Positions 17,208 to 26,800 are shown, numbered from the stretch's first letter. The stretch is 64,000 nucleotides of DNA from Candidatus Zixiibacteriota bacterium (GCA_040753875.1 JBFMDV010000009.1:19697-83696); one strand, 5' to 3'. The notes: generated from the sequence alone by a model not told the origin. Numbers and translations are program-made.

Positions 17208-17227
17208 GCACCGGAAAGCAGGCGGCC

Positions 17228-20200
17228 ATGATAAACGCGATTATCGAATACTGCGCGCGCAACAAAACAGTGGTGCTGATCGGGGCGTTATTCGCCGTGG
17301 TGGGCGCCTGGTATTCAATCACGAACGTCCCGCTGGACGCCATACCGGACCTGTCCGACACACAGGTGATTTTATTCTCCCAGTGGATGGGCCGAAGCCC
17401 CGATCTGGTGGAAGACCAGATTACATATCCCATAACCACCGCCCTTTTGTCGGCGCCGCATGTGACGGCCGTGCGCGGCTATTCGATGTTCGGTATGTCG
17501 TTCATTTATGTCATCTTCGAGGACGGCACCGACATCTACTGGGCACGCAGTCGCGTTATCGAATACATGAAACAGATAGAGGGGAAACTTCCGGCCGGTG
17601 TGACACCGACCATCGGACCTGACGCGACGTCGGTCGGCTGGGTCTATCAGTATGCATTGATCGATACCACCGGTACGCACGACCTGGCCGAGCTTCGCAC
17701 CTTTCAGGATTTCAATCTCCGTTACGCGCTCTCGTCCGTCCCGGGAGTGGCCGAAGTGGCCAGCATCGGCGGATACCAGAAGCAATACCAGGTAGAGATC
17801 GATCCGGCGAAGTTGAAGGCGTATGGCTTGTCGATAGGGGATGTCAGCCGCGCCATTCGGGCCGGTAATAATGATGTTGGCGGGCGAGTTATAGAAATGA
17901 CCGGTCGCGAGTATTTTGTCCGTGGCCAGGGATATGTGCAGGACCTCAACGCGCTTCGACAGGTCAGCCTGGGTGCATCGCCTGACGGGACGCCGATTCT
18001 TCTTGGCAATGTGGCCAAAGTGAGTTTTGGTCCGGAAATTCGCAGGGGACTTGGGGAATTCGACGGTGAGGGGGAAGCAGTGGGTGGGACAGTCATCATG
18101 CGCTATGGCGAGAACGCGCTCGATGTAATCAGCCGAGTCAAGGCGAGAATCGACGAATTGAAGCCGGGTTTTCCTGCCGGCGTGGAACTTCGCGCTGTCT
18201 ATGACCGCAGCAGTCTTATCGATCGGGCGATCCACACGTTGAAAAACAGTCTTATCGAGGAGGGAATAGTTGTCGCGGCGGTCATCATCATATTCCTGCT
18301 TCATTTCGGAAGCTCGCTGGTGCCGATTATTGCGCTGCCGTTGGCGGTGGCGCTGGCGTTTATCCCCATGCACTTGTTGGGGATCAATTCCAACATCATG
18401 AGCCTGGGCGGTATTGCCATCGCGATCGGCGCCATGGTGGATGCCAGTATCGTGCTGGTGGAGAATTCTCACAAGCGACTGGAGAAAGCACCGCCCGGGT
18501 CGAACCGCACGGACGTAATTATCGCCGCCGCGAAGGAAGTCGGGCCCGCCATATTCTACTCACTGCTCATCATAACGATCGCCTTCCTGCCCATTTTTGC
18601 CCTGACCGGCCAGGCGGGGAAGATGTTTTCGCCGCTGGCGTGGACCAAAACATTTGCCATGTTCTTCTCAGCCGTGGTGGCGATCACGGTGGCGCCAGCA
18701 TTGATGACGATCCTCATCCGTGGGAAGATCCACCCGGAATCCAAACATCCGGTTTCGCGCTATCTCATCTCGATCTACAAGCCGTTCGTGTACGTGGCGC
18801 TTAGAAACCCCAGGACCACGATAGCCATTGGTCTGGCCGCTATCATCTCGGCCATACCTATGCTCCCGAAGATCGGCTCGGAGTTCATGCCGCCTTTGAA
18901 CGAAGGGGACATTCTGTATATGCCGACCACGTTCCCGAATATCTCCATCGAACAGGCCAAACAGTACATGCAGTTTCAGGATCGGGTGATCAAATCGTTC
19001 CCCGAGGTGATCTCAGTTTATGGTAAGGCTGGTCGCTCCGAAACCGCCACTGATCCGGCGCCGCTCTCCATGCTTGAAACGGTCGTGCAACTGAAGCCGC
19101 CGAGTGAGTGGCGCAAGGTGCCGGAGAACCGATGGTATTCGGGCTGGGCGCCGGAGTTTGTAAAGAAAATGCTTCGACCTGTCTGGCCGGAAGAACGGAC
19201 AATCTCCTGGAAGGAACTGATCGCCGAGTTTGACAAGGCGATGCAGATGCCGGGCTGGACCAACGCCTGGACGATGCCGATCAAGACCCGCATCGACATG
19301 CTCTCGACTGGTATTCGTACACCGATCGGAATCAAGATATTCGGTACTGATCTGAAGGAGATAGAAAATATCGGCATGCAGCTTGAGCGATCGGTATCAA
19401 AGATCCCGGGGACACGCAGTGTTTATTCCGATCGGAACACCGGCGGTTATTACGTAGATATCATTCCGGACCGCGCCGCCATTGCGCGATATGGTCTGAG
19501 CATGCAGGATGTTCAGGATGTTATCGAGGCAGCGATTGGCGGGATGCCGCTGTCGGTAACGGTCGAGGGGCGGAATCGATTCTCTATCAACCTCAGATAC
19601 CCACGTGATCTTCGTGACGATCTCGAAAAGTTGAAAGCGATCGAGGTGCCGTTGCCGCAGCGAACGAACCCGGCCGGCTCGTCCGCAATGGGACAAATGG
19701 GTGCTATTGGACCGACCGGCGGGTCGCCGATGCTCGCCAGCACCGATGCGTCGCTCGACTATCAGGTCTGGGCGCAGATGGACAGGATGGGGAGTGGAGC
19801 CGGCTCGGGCAGTTCGCTGCCGACCGGGGCTGCTTCAGTCATGACCGGCGGCATGAATGGCCAGGCGGCGCCATCGAGCGGCGCCTCAAGCGCGTTTAGC
19901 TTCCCGGAAGGGCGCCCGCATGTGCCGCTGGGACAGATCGCCGAGATCAAGATAGCCAGCGGTCCGCCCATGATCCGAGATGAAAACGGCATGCTGGTCG
20001 GATATGTCTATGTGGACATGGACCAGGCCAAGCGGGATATCGGCGGCTATGTAAACGAAGCCAAGCAGGTGGTGGCGAAAGAGGTCAGTATTCCCGCCGG
20101 ATACCATCTCAAGTGGACAGGGCAATATGAGTTACTTGAAGTCATGGCGCGCCGGATGAAGGTGGTCATTCCGATCACGATTCTCCTCGTCATCATCCTC

Positions 20201-20689
20201 CTGTATCTGAACTTCCGCAATATCACGGAGACGCTCATCGTGTTGGCCTCGGTGCCGTTCGCATTGGTCGGAAGCATCTGGCTCATGTATTTTCTCGGAT
20301 ACAACTACTCGACTGCCACGCTTGTCGGGATCATTGCGCTGGTTGGCTTGGCCACCGAAACCGGTATTGTGATGATCTTGTACCTCGACCATGCCTATGA
20401 GCGCCGCAAGAAGGCCGGCAAGGTACGGGATCTGAACGACATCATCTGGGCGCACATGGAAGGGACAGTGATGCGGGTACGGCCGAAGTTGATGACGGTT
20501 GGCACCACGATGATCGGGCTCGTGCCGCTCTTGTGGGCGACCGGTACCGGTGCTGATGTCATGAAGCGGATTGCCGCGCCGATGGTAGGGGGGCTTATCA
20601 GCTCGACGTTTCTGACACTTGAGATCATCCCGGTAGTGTACACGTACTGGCGGTTGTGGCAGATCAAGCATGAGAAGCGCGCAGCCTGA
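17228..20689 (+). CDS. CusA-like heavy-metal RND efflux pump
   Basis: An HME-RND inner-membrane pump of 1153 residues, about 100 longer than E. coli CusA. Its TM4 motif GAMVDASIVLVENSHKRLE holds the proton-relay Asp and is CusA-like rather than CzcA-like. The three methionines that bind Cu(I)/Ag(I) in E. coli CusA (M573, M623, M672) have counterparts at M565 (LYMPTT), M615 (APLSMLET) and M691 (RIDMLSTGI). Residues about 814-889 form an insertion in the second periplasmic loop, rich in Gly, Ser and Met (AMGQMGAIG, QMDRMGSGAG, MTGGMNGQ), which the E. coli protein lacks. It ends 2 nt before the convergent SGNH gene. Monovalent copper or silver export is the most likely function. Confidence 0.92.
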   Translation: MINAIIEYCARNKTVVLIGALFAVVGAWYSITNVPLDAIPDLSDTQVILFSQWMGRSPDLVEDQITYPITTALLSAPHVTAVRGYSMFGMSFIYVIFEDGTDIYWARSRVIEYMKQIEGKLPAGVTPTIGPDATSVGWVYQYALIDTTGTHDLAELRTFQDFNLRYALSSVPGVAEVASIGGYQKQYQVEIDPAKLKAYGLSIGDVSRAIRAGNNDVGGRVIEMTGREYFVRGQGYVQDLNALRQVSLGASPDGTPILLGNVAKVSFGPEIRRGLGEFDGEGEAVGGTVIMRYGENALDVISRVKARIDELKPGFPAGVELRAVYDRSSLIDRAIHTLKNSLIEEGIVVAAVIIIFLLHFGSSLVPIIALPLAVALAFIPMHLLGINSNIMSLGGIAIAIGAMVDASIVLVENSHKRLEKAPPGSNRTDVIIAAAKEVGPAIFYSLLIITIAFLPIFALTGQAGKMFSPLAWTKTFAMFFSAVVAITVAPALMTILIRGKIHPESKHPVSRYLISIYKPFVYVALRNPRTTIAIGLAAIISAIPMLPKIGSEFMPPLNEGDILYMPTTFPNISIEQAKQYMQFQDRVIKSFPEVISVYGKAGRSETATDPAPLSMLETVVQLKPPSEWRKVPENRWYSGWAPEFVKKMLRPVWPEERTISWKELIAEFDKAMQMPGWTNAWTMPIKTRIDMLSTGIRTPIGIKIFGTDLKEIENIGMQLERSVSKIPGTRSVYSDRNTGGYYVDIIPDRAAIARYGLSMQDVQDVIEAAIGGMPLSVTVEGRNRFSINLRYPRDLRDDLEKLKAIEVPLPQRTNPAGSSAMGQMGAIGPTGGSPMLASTDASLDYQVWAQMDRMGSGAGSGSSLPTGAASVMTGGMNGQAAPSSGASSAFSFPEGRPHVPLGQIAEIKIASGPPMIRDENGMLVGYVYVDMDQAKRDIGGYVNEAKQVVAKEVSIPAGYHLKWTGQYELLEVMARRMKVVIPITILLVIILLYLNFRNITETLIVLASVPFALVGSIWLMYFLGYNYSTATLVGIIALVGLATETGIVMILYLDHAYERRKKAGKVRDLNDIIWAHMEGTVMRVRPKLMTVGTTMIGLVPLLWATGTGADVMKRIAAPMVGGLISSTFLTLEIIPVVYTYWRLWQIKHEKRAA

Positions 20690-20691
20690 AA

Positions 20692-21912
20692 TCAGGGCTT
20701 CTCGCGAAGCAGCAAGTCGGAAGTCGATTGAACTTGGGACTGTACGCTTAGCGGCCTAAGGGCATCGGCAATGAGTCGATTGCCCAGGGGTCGGAAGTGG
20801 CCGCCATCCTCAAAAAACAGCTGCCACGGCGGCTCCCCGGAGTCACGAAGGACCTGCCGGACATCGACCATAGTGAAACCCTCCTTTCTAAGATTGGCTA
20901 CGAGCGTGCCAAACTGATCCGGTAGACGTTTGCGCCATCGGGATGGAAACGCGGTCGCCTGATCCGGGATCAGCATGTAGATGACCTTCGCATCGTGTCT
21001 TGCAGCTTCGTCCTTCAACCGCCGCATGAGGGTGAGCACCAAAGGAGAGGTCTCTCGTTCGTCGCTGAGTATACCGAATAGTCCGCGTGCCTTTTTGTAC
21101 GTCCACCAACCTAAAGACGCGAGCGGTGAAAAACCGCACCGTTGATAGCCGGTGAATTCGGCGTAGTATTCATCACTCGCCACAAGACTGTCGAGCAGGT
21201 CGTTGTGTTGGAATACCGTTCGCCAGATATCACGGTGCGGAACGGGCATCAACGTAAGAGCTGTATCGCGCATAATAAGGCGTGGCTTAAAGTGCGGCAT
21301 GTAGACTTCCTGCGGATATCGTAACGGCAGGTACCGGTTGTCAAGTCCATCGGAAGGATGGTAGGGAAGTCCGACAGCGATCACGTTCGCGTTGTATTGC
21401 CAAAGTCGATTGGAATAGGCGAGGTACATCTGGTCCAGCGTGTAAAGCATGGTGGCGAAGTTGAGACATTCTGTGGTCGAGTCTTCCAAGTACGCTGAAA
21501 TGGTCTCATCGGTTGTGACCGCGGCACCTCCGTTGGTCAGCGAACTACCAAGAAAGAGCGCGCGAATCGGCGTGGTCCGGTCCAGGCCATACTCATGCAT
21601 CGAGCGAGCGCCGTTGGCGTCGAGTTGCCATTTGTCGCGGCTGGCATTAGGGCGATTTCGCCATCCCAGCAAAGAATCATACACGAGGTAATCATCGCGG
21701 TCATCCAAAAAGCGGATCGTGGTCATGCGGGCGCGGTCGCCGAGGTAGGCGGACAAGTAGACATGTTTTGGTACTATTAGCGGTCCCACTAGTGATACGA
21801 TGAGTTCGGCGGCAACGAGAATCAGCGTAGCGTACCACAACGCCGGTGCACCGCGGCGGAGATGGACCAACTGCTTGAATAGTGAAGGGGCGTTTGTCTC
21901 AATGTTATTCAT
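20692..21912 (-). CDS. SGNH/GDSL-like membrane protein, partner of the MBOAT acyltransferase
   Basis: A 406-residue protein with one N-terminal membrane anchor (about 25-47) and a large external domain. The SGNH hydrolase-like landmarks are FLGSSLTNG (block I with the nucleophile Ser), a YMLIPD strand and DGGHFRPLGNRL near the C-terminus (the DxxH pair). Such proteins cooperate with MBOAT proteins, like AlgJ/AlgX with AlgI or PatB with PatA, to O-acetylate polysaccharide or peptidoglycan. It starts 3 nt after the MBOAT stop, so the pair is co-translated. The polymer acetylated cannot be told. The gene converges with the CusA gene with only 2 nt between stops, so terminators must lie inside the neighbouring coding sequences. 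Confidence 0.75.
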   Translation of the reverse strand: MNNIETNAPSLFKQLVHLRRGAPALWYATLILVAAELIVSLVGPLIVPKHVYLSAYLGDRARMTTIRFLDDRDDYLVYDSLLGWRNRPNASRDKWQLDANGARSMHEYGLDRTTPIRALFLGSSLTNGGAAVTTDETISAYLEDSTTECLNFATMLYTLDQMYLAYSNRLWQYNANVIAVGLPYHPSDGLDNRYLPLRYPQEVYMPHFKPRLIMRDTALTLMPVPHRDIWRTVFQHNDLLDSLVASDEYYAEFTGYQRCGFSPLASLGWWTYKKARGLFGILSDERETSPLVLTLMRRLKDEAARHDAKVIYMLIPDQATAFPSRWRKRLPDQFGTLVANLRKEGFTMVDVRQVLRDSGEPPWQLFFEDGGHFRPLGNRLIADALRPLSVQSQVQSTSDLLLREKP

Positions 21913-21915
21913 ATC

Positions 21916-23361
21916 TCAAAACTGAAAGTAGATGAACTGGCTGGTCTGTCCCGGCCGGGCGTTGAAGAGAAACAGTATCAAGGCCACGTATGCGACGGCG
22001 GCGGTTATGGCGGGGACAGATGCCTTTACGGTCGGTCGATGCTCCAGCAGCCATCCGGCAATGTGGTCAACCGCAAAGGCGAAGAACGCTCCCCATACCA
22101 TCATCGGGAGTTGCAACTGTTTCACCCCAGAGCCAGAGAACAGGCCAGTCAGGTAGGAAGCAAACGCATCAAAGCTATTGGATCGAAAGAGCACCCATGA
22201 AACCAGCAAGGCCGCCTGCGTGATAAGCCATGCCGCCACTATTCCGAATGAGAACCAGCTATTGTCGGATTTCTTTGTCTCAACCGCCGCACGGGATCGA
22301 TGCCAAATTTCGTAGGTGACAATGTAGATGCCGTGAAGCGCTCCCCACGCCACAAATGTCCAGCTGGCTCCATGCCAGAGTCCGCAGATGACAAAGACGA
22401 CGAACAGGCTAAAATGGGAGCGAAGCCGGATTTTCCAGCCGCCACTGAACGGAATGTTCTTTGCCAACGCCCACCAGATATAGTCACGAAGCCATCGCGA
22501 TAGCGTGATATGCCACCGCCGCCAGAACTCGGCGATGTTCACGGCGAGGTAGGGGAAGTTGAAGTTCTCCGGCAGTTTCAGGCCCAACAGGCGTGCCACG
22601 CCAACGGCCATGCTGGAGTACCCCGAGAAGTCGGCATATATCTGAACGGCGTATCCCGCCATGGCCAGCCAGTGAAGACCTGCCGAGTAGCTCTCTGGAG
22701 CGGCAAAGACCGGATCGACGAGATACAGCGCCAGCGTGTCGGCGATGAACAGTTTCTTGAACAGACCGAGCAGAATCCGACGGAGGCCCACCTCCAGATC
22801 GGCGGGGGTGGGCTGTCTTTCCTTCCGAAACTGGGGCAGGAACTGGCGGGCACGAGTGATGGGACCGGCCACAATATGGCCGAAAAAGCCGGCGAAGACC
22901 GCAAAGTGAAGCGAGGAACCGGTCGGCTTGATCTGACCGCGATAGATGTCCAGAGTGTACGTGAGCATTTGGAACGTGTAGTACGAGAGGCCGAGCGGGA
23001 GAATAATGTGTCGAGTGACCGACGACACGGTGAATCCCGCCGACGCCAGCATCGCAGCAAAACTCTCGACGAAGAAATTGTAGTACTTGAAATATCCGAG
23101 CACGCCAACACTTACGATGAGACTGACCAGCAGCCAGGCGCGCCGGCGCACCGGTCGGTCGGCCTGATCGATCTGGCTGCCGCAGACATAATTGACGGCG
23201 GCAAGGGAAAACAAGAGTGCCAGGAAGCGCCAGTCCCAGTACGCGTAGAAGAGGCAATTGGCGGATAGAAGCAACCAGACCTGCGGGCGATTCGGTAAAT
23301 ACCAGTAGACCAGGAAAACGCCAATCAGGAATACGGCAAAGACGGATGATGCAAAGCTCAT
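21916..23361 (-). CDS. MBOAT family O-acyltransferase (AlgI/DltB-like)
   Basis: The start is the ATG at 23361 (a GTG two codons upstream is possible), giving 481 residues. It is a multi-span membrane protein with the MBOAT core: the YYTFQMLTYTLDIYRGQ segment, NFPYLAVNIAEFWRRWHITLSRWLRDY and the catalytic His in CGLWHGASWTFVAWG. Family members move an acyl group, typically acetyl, across the membrane onto alginate, teichoic acid or peptidoglycan. Next to it is the SGNH partner, completing a two-gene O-acetylation module. No polysaccharide biosynthesis genes flank the pair, so the acceptor is unknown. Confidence 0.88.
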   Translation of the reverse strand: MSFASSVFAVFLIGVFLVYWYLPNRPQVWLLLSANCLFYAYWDWRFLALLFSLAAVNYVCGSQIDQADRPVRRRAWLLVSLIVSVGVLGYFKYYNFFVESFAAMLASAGFTVSSVTRHIILPLGLSYYTFQMLTYTLDIYRGQIKPTGSSLHFAVFAGFFGHIVAGPITRARQFLPQFRKERQPTPADLEVGLRRILLGLFKKLFIADTLALYLVDPVFAAPESYSAGLHWLAMAGYAVQIYADFSGYSSMAVGVARLLGLKLPENFNFPYLAVNIAEFWRRWHITLSRWLRDYIWWALAKNIPFSGGWKIRLRSHFSLFVVFVICGLWHGASWTFVAWGALHGIYIVTYEIWHRSRAAVETKKSDNSWFSFGIVAAWLITQAALLVSWVLFRSNSFDAFASYLTGLFSGSGVKQLQLPMMVWGAFFAFAVDHIAGWLLEHRPTVKASVPAITAAVAYVALILFLFNARPGQTSQFIYFQF

Positions 23362-23449
23362 GATCACCTGCGTATGTTTGGCGGCACCGGATCAGACCGC
23401 CAAGCATACAATGTGGACCAGTGTGGTCCAAGTCCTTTTTGCGGTAGGG

Positions 23450-23492
23450 CCGTCTCAATAACAACAGGCAGGTACCTTCGGACACCTGCCTG
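23450..23492 (-). terminator. Rho-independent terminator after the RRM gene
   Basis: A 9-bp stem CAGGCAGGT/ACCTGCCTG (23465-23473 and 23484-23492) is followed on the minus strand by TTGTTATTG. It ends the RRM gene transcript before the MBOAT gene. Confidence 0.75.
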
Positions 23493-23541
23493 ACAACTCT
23501 CACTGAAGATGACGCCTGAACGGGTCGTGTCGTTCGGAGAA

Positions 23542-23859
23542 CTATTCTCTGCTGCGGCCGCGGAAACCGCCGCCACCGTCGCCGAACCGACGGTCACCAC
23601 CGCCGCCCGGTCGGTCCTCTTTGGGACGACCGACGTTTACGCGGAGACGACGACCCTTCAGGTCCTGTCCGTTCAGCCCGTCGATAGCGGCCTGAGCCTC
23701 GGAGTCGGAGGGCATCTCGACGAACCCGAAGCCGCGCGGCTGACGCGTATCGCGGTCGAAAATGATCTTCGCGGATGAGACCTCGCCGAACGCCTCAAAC
23801 GCTGTTCTCAGTTCCTGCTCTGTCAATTCGTGGGGCAGGTTGCCTACGTAGATGTTCAT
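23542..23859 (-). CDS. Small RRM-type RNA-binding protein with Gly/Arg-rich tail
   Basis: A 105-residue protein with a single RNA-recognition motif. RNP2 is IYVGNL at residues 3-8 and RNP1 is RGFGFVEM near residue 42-49. The C-terminal tail is rich in Gly, Arg and Asp (GGGGDRRFGDGGGGFRGRSRE). It matches the bacterial glycine-rich RNA-binding proteins known from cyanobacteria and many FCB lineages, which are often cold-induced RNA chaperones. The leader before the ATG is short and T-rich, with GAGG 8 nt upstream. It is single and has its own terminator, suggesting a separately regulated, possibly abundant transcript. Confidence 0.92.
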   Translation of the reverse strand: MNIYVGNLPHELTEQELRTAFEAFGEVSSAKIIFDRDTRQPRGFGFVEMPSDSEAQAAIDGLNGQDLKGRRLRVNVGRPKEDRPGGGGDRRFGDGGGGFRGRSRE

Positions 23860-23909
23860 GAAAAAAACCTCATTAAGTGGGGTTACCCCCGCTGTGCGCG
23901 GAGAATGGT

Positions 23910-24614
23910 TTATGTATGATTTGTTGCTATACGAAAGAAGTTTTCAAGCAATTGATTGTTGAGAGTCCTGATCTTTGTTTCGTTATCGACAAAAGAAGCG
24001 ATAACTTTATCTGCGTTCAGGCCGGTTTCGACAAGCTCGCCTTGGTAGGTTTGACACCAGCCGGCAATATCCGACCCTGTGGCCTCGAGGTGAAACTGAA
24101 TCCCAACTTGTTTCCCTCGCCGGAACGCCTGATTGGCACACAGGTCGCTCTTCGCCAGATTCGGCACGCCAAATGGTGTCTTGAAGGTGTCCCCATGCCA
24201 CTGGAACGCCGGAAAGCTGGTGTCAAAACCCCAAAACAGCGGGTCGGTCTGACCTTCCGAGGTCAGCTCGATCATGGAAGCGCCGATCTCCTTCACGTTG
24301 TTGCGTCCGACTGACGCCCCCAACACGCGGGCCAGGAGCTGACCGCCGAAGCAAATGCCCAGGTATGGGATATCGGCCCGCACCGTGCCGGACACGTACT
24401 CGAAAAGCCTGACCAGAAATTCATGCTCGCGATAGGTGGTGACCGACAGCGGACACCCCATCACCACCAAAGCGCCGAGATCGCCGGCATCCGGGTATGC
24501 ATTATCGGTCCATGACCTGACCAGAGTCCACGGTATGTCTCTTTGGGAGAGGTAATCCACTATGGCGCCGGGTGGCTCCGGGGCACAATTCTGAACGACA
24601 AGAACAGGTTTCAT
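23910..24614 (-). CDS. Class I glutamine amidotransferase-like protein
   Basis: I take the ATG at 24614 (MKPVLVVQNC), giving 234 residues; an upstream GTG at 24632 is possible. The GATase1 fold is evident from VVMGCPLSV, the nucleophile elbow YLGICFGGQLLA with the catalytic Cys, FQWHGDTF, and VGIQFHLEAT with the catalytic His and Glu. Stand-alone proteins of this type resemble GMP synthase amidotransferase domains and gamma-glutamyl hydrolases. It lies about 76 nt downstream of the spermidine synthase gene on the same strand and could belong to the polyamine operon, for example acting on a gamma-glutamylated polyamine. That is inference from position only. Confidence 0.75.
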   Translation of the reverse strand: MKPVLVVQNCAPEPPGAIVDYLSQRDIPWTLVRSWTDNAYPDAGDLGALVVMGCPLSVTTYREHEFLVRLFEYVSGTVRADIPYLGICFGGQLLARVLGASVGRNNVKEIGASMIELTSEGQTDPLFWGFDTSFPAFQWHGDTFKTPFGVPNLAKSDLCANQAFRRGKQVGIQFHLEATGSDIAGWCQTYQGELVETGLNADKVIASFVDNETKIRTLNNQLLENFFRIATNHT

Positions 24615-24690
24615 ATAGGAAGACAACTGCACTGCCTTCAGCCAAACAAGCTACACGAAATACGGGATACGTGCAATAGCTGTTAGAAAG

Positions 24691-25578
24691 CTATTTGAAG
24701 AGCTCCTTGACAAATTGTGGCAGCGCAAAGGCCGCGTGATGGATATCGGCGTTGTAGTAGCGGGTGGTGAGACGGAGTCGCTCGTATCGAGCCCGGTCGA
24801 AGTCCTTGAGCGGGTCGTACTTGCGCGTGCAAAGGGCAAACGACCAGTAAGCCGACGGATATATGGGCATAAAACATGTATACATTTTTACAACCGGGAA
24901 GACCGCTTGAAGGTTCGCGAAAATCCCCCTGACCGACTGCTGGTTGAAGAAAGGTGATTCGGACTGCGCTACCACGATGCCATCGGGGTTCAGGCGGGCC
25001 GCCACGTTTCGGTAGAATGGCTGCTGGAACAGTTCCTGAGCAGGACCAACCGGATCAGAAAGGTCCAACAGGATGATATCGAATTTGTCCGTCCCCTTTT
25101 CGATATACTCTTTGCCGTCCATGAAAACCAGCCTGGCCCTTCGGTCATTCACGCCGGTGGTCAGGTAGGGGAAGTATTTCTTTGAGACCTCGACCACCAT
25201 CTGGTCGATCTCGCACATCACGCACTCTTCGACTTCCGGGTGTTTGAGGATCTCGGTCAGGGCGCCGCAGTCACCGCCTCCTATAATGAGCACTCGTTTC
25301 GGGCTCGGGTGGGTGAAGAGCGGAATGTGGGTGATCATCTCGTTGTAGGCGTTGTTGTCACGGTCGGCGGCCATGAGGGAGCCATAGAGGACCAGCAGGC
25401 GACCGAAATCCCGGCTCTCCAGAATGTCGATCCGCTGAAACTCCGATTGGAGGGATGCCACCACTCGGTCAACCTTGACGGTGAGACCGGAGAGCCCCTC
25501 ATGGAGTTCGGAGTACCAGACATTCCACAGGTCGGTCATGCTGGTCTCATGGACCATCACGCCATCTTGCCTCGACAT
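24691..25578 (-). CDS. speE: Spermidine synthase (aminopropyltransferase)
   Basis: The start at the ATG at 25578 has CAGGAG 6 nt upstream, giving 295 residues. It transfers an aminopropyl group from decarboxylated S-adenosylmethionine to putrescine or a related diamine. The Rossmann-fold methyltransferase-like core shows RVLIIGGGDCGALTEILKH (cofactor binding), VMCEIDQMVVEVSKKYFP, and the DLSDPVGPAQELF loop with the catalytic Asp. The usual GGGDGG reads GGGDCG. The adjacent AdoMet decarboxylase and a type III decarboxylase make a complete route to a polyamine. The gap to the decarboxylase gene is 26 nt. Confidence 0.9.
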   Translation of the reverse strand: MSRQDGVMVHETSMTDLWNVWYSELHEGLSGLTVKVDRVVASLQSEFQRIDILESRDFGRLLVLYGSLMAADRDNNAYNEMITHIPLFTHPSPKRVLIIGGGDCGALTEILKHPEVEECVMCEIDQMVVEVSKKYFPYLTTGVNDRRARLVFMDGKEYIEKGTDKFDIILLDLSDPVGPAQELFQQPFYRNVAARLNPDGIVVAQSESPFFNQQSVRGIFANLQAVFPVVKMYTCFMPIYPSAYWSFALCTRKYDPLKDFDRARYERLRLTTRYYNADIHHAAFALPQFVKELFK

Positions 25579-25604
25579 GTTCTTCTCCTGGGCGCCAATT
25601 CCGC

Positions 25605-26786
25605 TCACGACTGTGCCTGCTCGATCACTTTGTATTCCGGGCGATACAGCGAGTTGAAATCGGAGCCGGAGACGGCACAATAAGCGCCGGTCATCGGGAA
25701 TACAAACATCTCGCCGATCTCGTGCTCCGGGATGAACAGGCCATCGTACATGACGTCAAAGGAGTCGCAGGTCGGGCCGGCCAGCACCGAGAGCTTCTCG
25801 TTGCCCCGCTTATTGGTCACGACCGGATACTGGCAATGGTCGTACACAATGCCGGAGAAGGTCGAGTAGAGGCCGTCATCCAGATAGTACCACATTTTGC
25901 CGTCGCGGAACGACTTGCCTATGACCGAGCAGACCAGGGTTACGGGACTGGCGGAAATGAACCGCCCCGGTTCGCAGACCACCTTGATGCCGGGACGGAT
26001 CTTCTTGTCCAATGCCTTCCGAATCGGCACGCAGAAATCCTCGATATTGGGGATCGGCTGAATGTACTCGACCGGGAAACCACCGCCGATATCCAGCACG
26101 CGAGTGTCGAACCCTTCGAGATCCAGCGCGTGGATCAGGTCTTTGGCGGCGTTGATCGCCTTGACATAGTTTTCCGGGTAGATGCATTGGGAGCCGATAT
26201 GGAAGCACAGGCCGTAGAATTCATGCCCTGCCTCCTGGATCTGACGTGCCAGCGGGAGAACTTCGGCAACCGTGCAGCCGAACTTGTACTGGAGATTCAC
26301 GACCGCCCGGGTGTTGGTGTTGATGCGATACCGAATGAGCACCTTGAGCTTCTTGTCGGTATAGCGATTGAACTTGGGGATCTCCGAGGGGTTGTCCACC
26401 ACGAAAATCTCCACCCCTTTGCCGACTGCGTAGTCGAACTCATCCCGGGTCTTGACTGGATGGGAGTGAATCAGCGTGTGGGAGGCGACGCCGGTTTTGA
26501 GCACAGATTCGATCTCCTTGGCGGAGCAGACGTCAAAATTGCCGCCGCCGGCCGCTACCTCGTCGATGATCTGCTGGTGGTTATTGGATTTGACGGCATA
26601 ATGAATGCCCACCCTCGGCAGCGCCGCTTTGAGCGCCAGATAATTCCTGCGAATCTCGGCCCGCGACAGTAGGAGCATCGGCGTGCCGAGCGACCTGTTT
26701 TCGAACAACTCCCTGATAAGAGCAGTGTCCACGCCTCGGAAGAGGCTGGTGTTTTCCATAACCGCGAAATCCATAGCGTGCGTCAT
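25605..26786 (-). CDS. PLP fold-III ornithine/lysine-type decarboxylase
   Basis: The ATG at 26786 is chosen because AAGGGGAG lies 8 nt before it, giving 393 residues. It is an alanine-racemase-fold (ODC-type) decarboxylase: the PLP lysine K66 is in HYAVKSNN, the phosphate-binding loop in DIGGGFP, the CEPGRF glutamate, and the active-site Cys in AGPTCDSFD. This is the eukaryotic-like class used by many bacteria for ornithine, lysine or both. It should supply putrescine or cadaverine to the SpeE encoded downstream. Specificity cannot be read safely from sequence. It sits 14 nt after the speD stop. Confidence 0.88.
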   Translation of the reverse strand: MTHAMDFAVMENTSLFRGVDTALIRELFENRSLGTPMLLLSRAEIRRNYLALKAALPRVGIHYAVKSNNHQQIIDEVAAGGGNFDVCSAKEIESVLKTGVASHTLIHSHPVKTRDEFDYAVGKGVEIFVVDNPSEIPKFNRYTDKKLKVLIRYRINTNTRAVVNLQYKFGCTVAEVLPLARQIQEAGHEFYGLCFHIGSQCIYPENYVKAINAAKDLIHALDLEGFDTRVLDIGGGFPVEYIQPIPNIEDFCVPIRKALDKKIRPGIKVVCEPGRFISASPVTLVCSVIGKSFRDGKMWYYLDDGLYSTFSGIVYDHCQYPVVTNKRGNEKLSVLAGPTCDSFDVMYDGLFIPEHEIGEMFVFPMTGAYCAVSGSDFNSLYRPEYKVIEQAQS

Positions 26787-26800
26787 GGCGTACACTCCCC

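Noticed and set aside
17372..18472. Long antisense open frame opposite the CusA gene
   Set aside because: It lies wholly within a well-recognised RND gene; composition is a mirror of its codon bias and it has no start signal or family match.
22510..23268. Long antisense open frame opposite the MBOAT gene
   Set aside because: The minus-strand protein is a clear MBOAT; the plus-strand frame shows no domain and is explained by codon bias.
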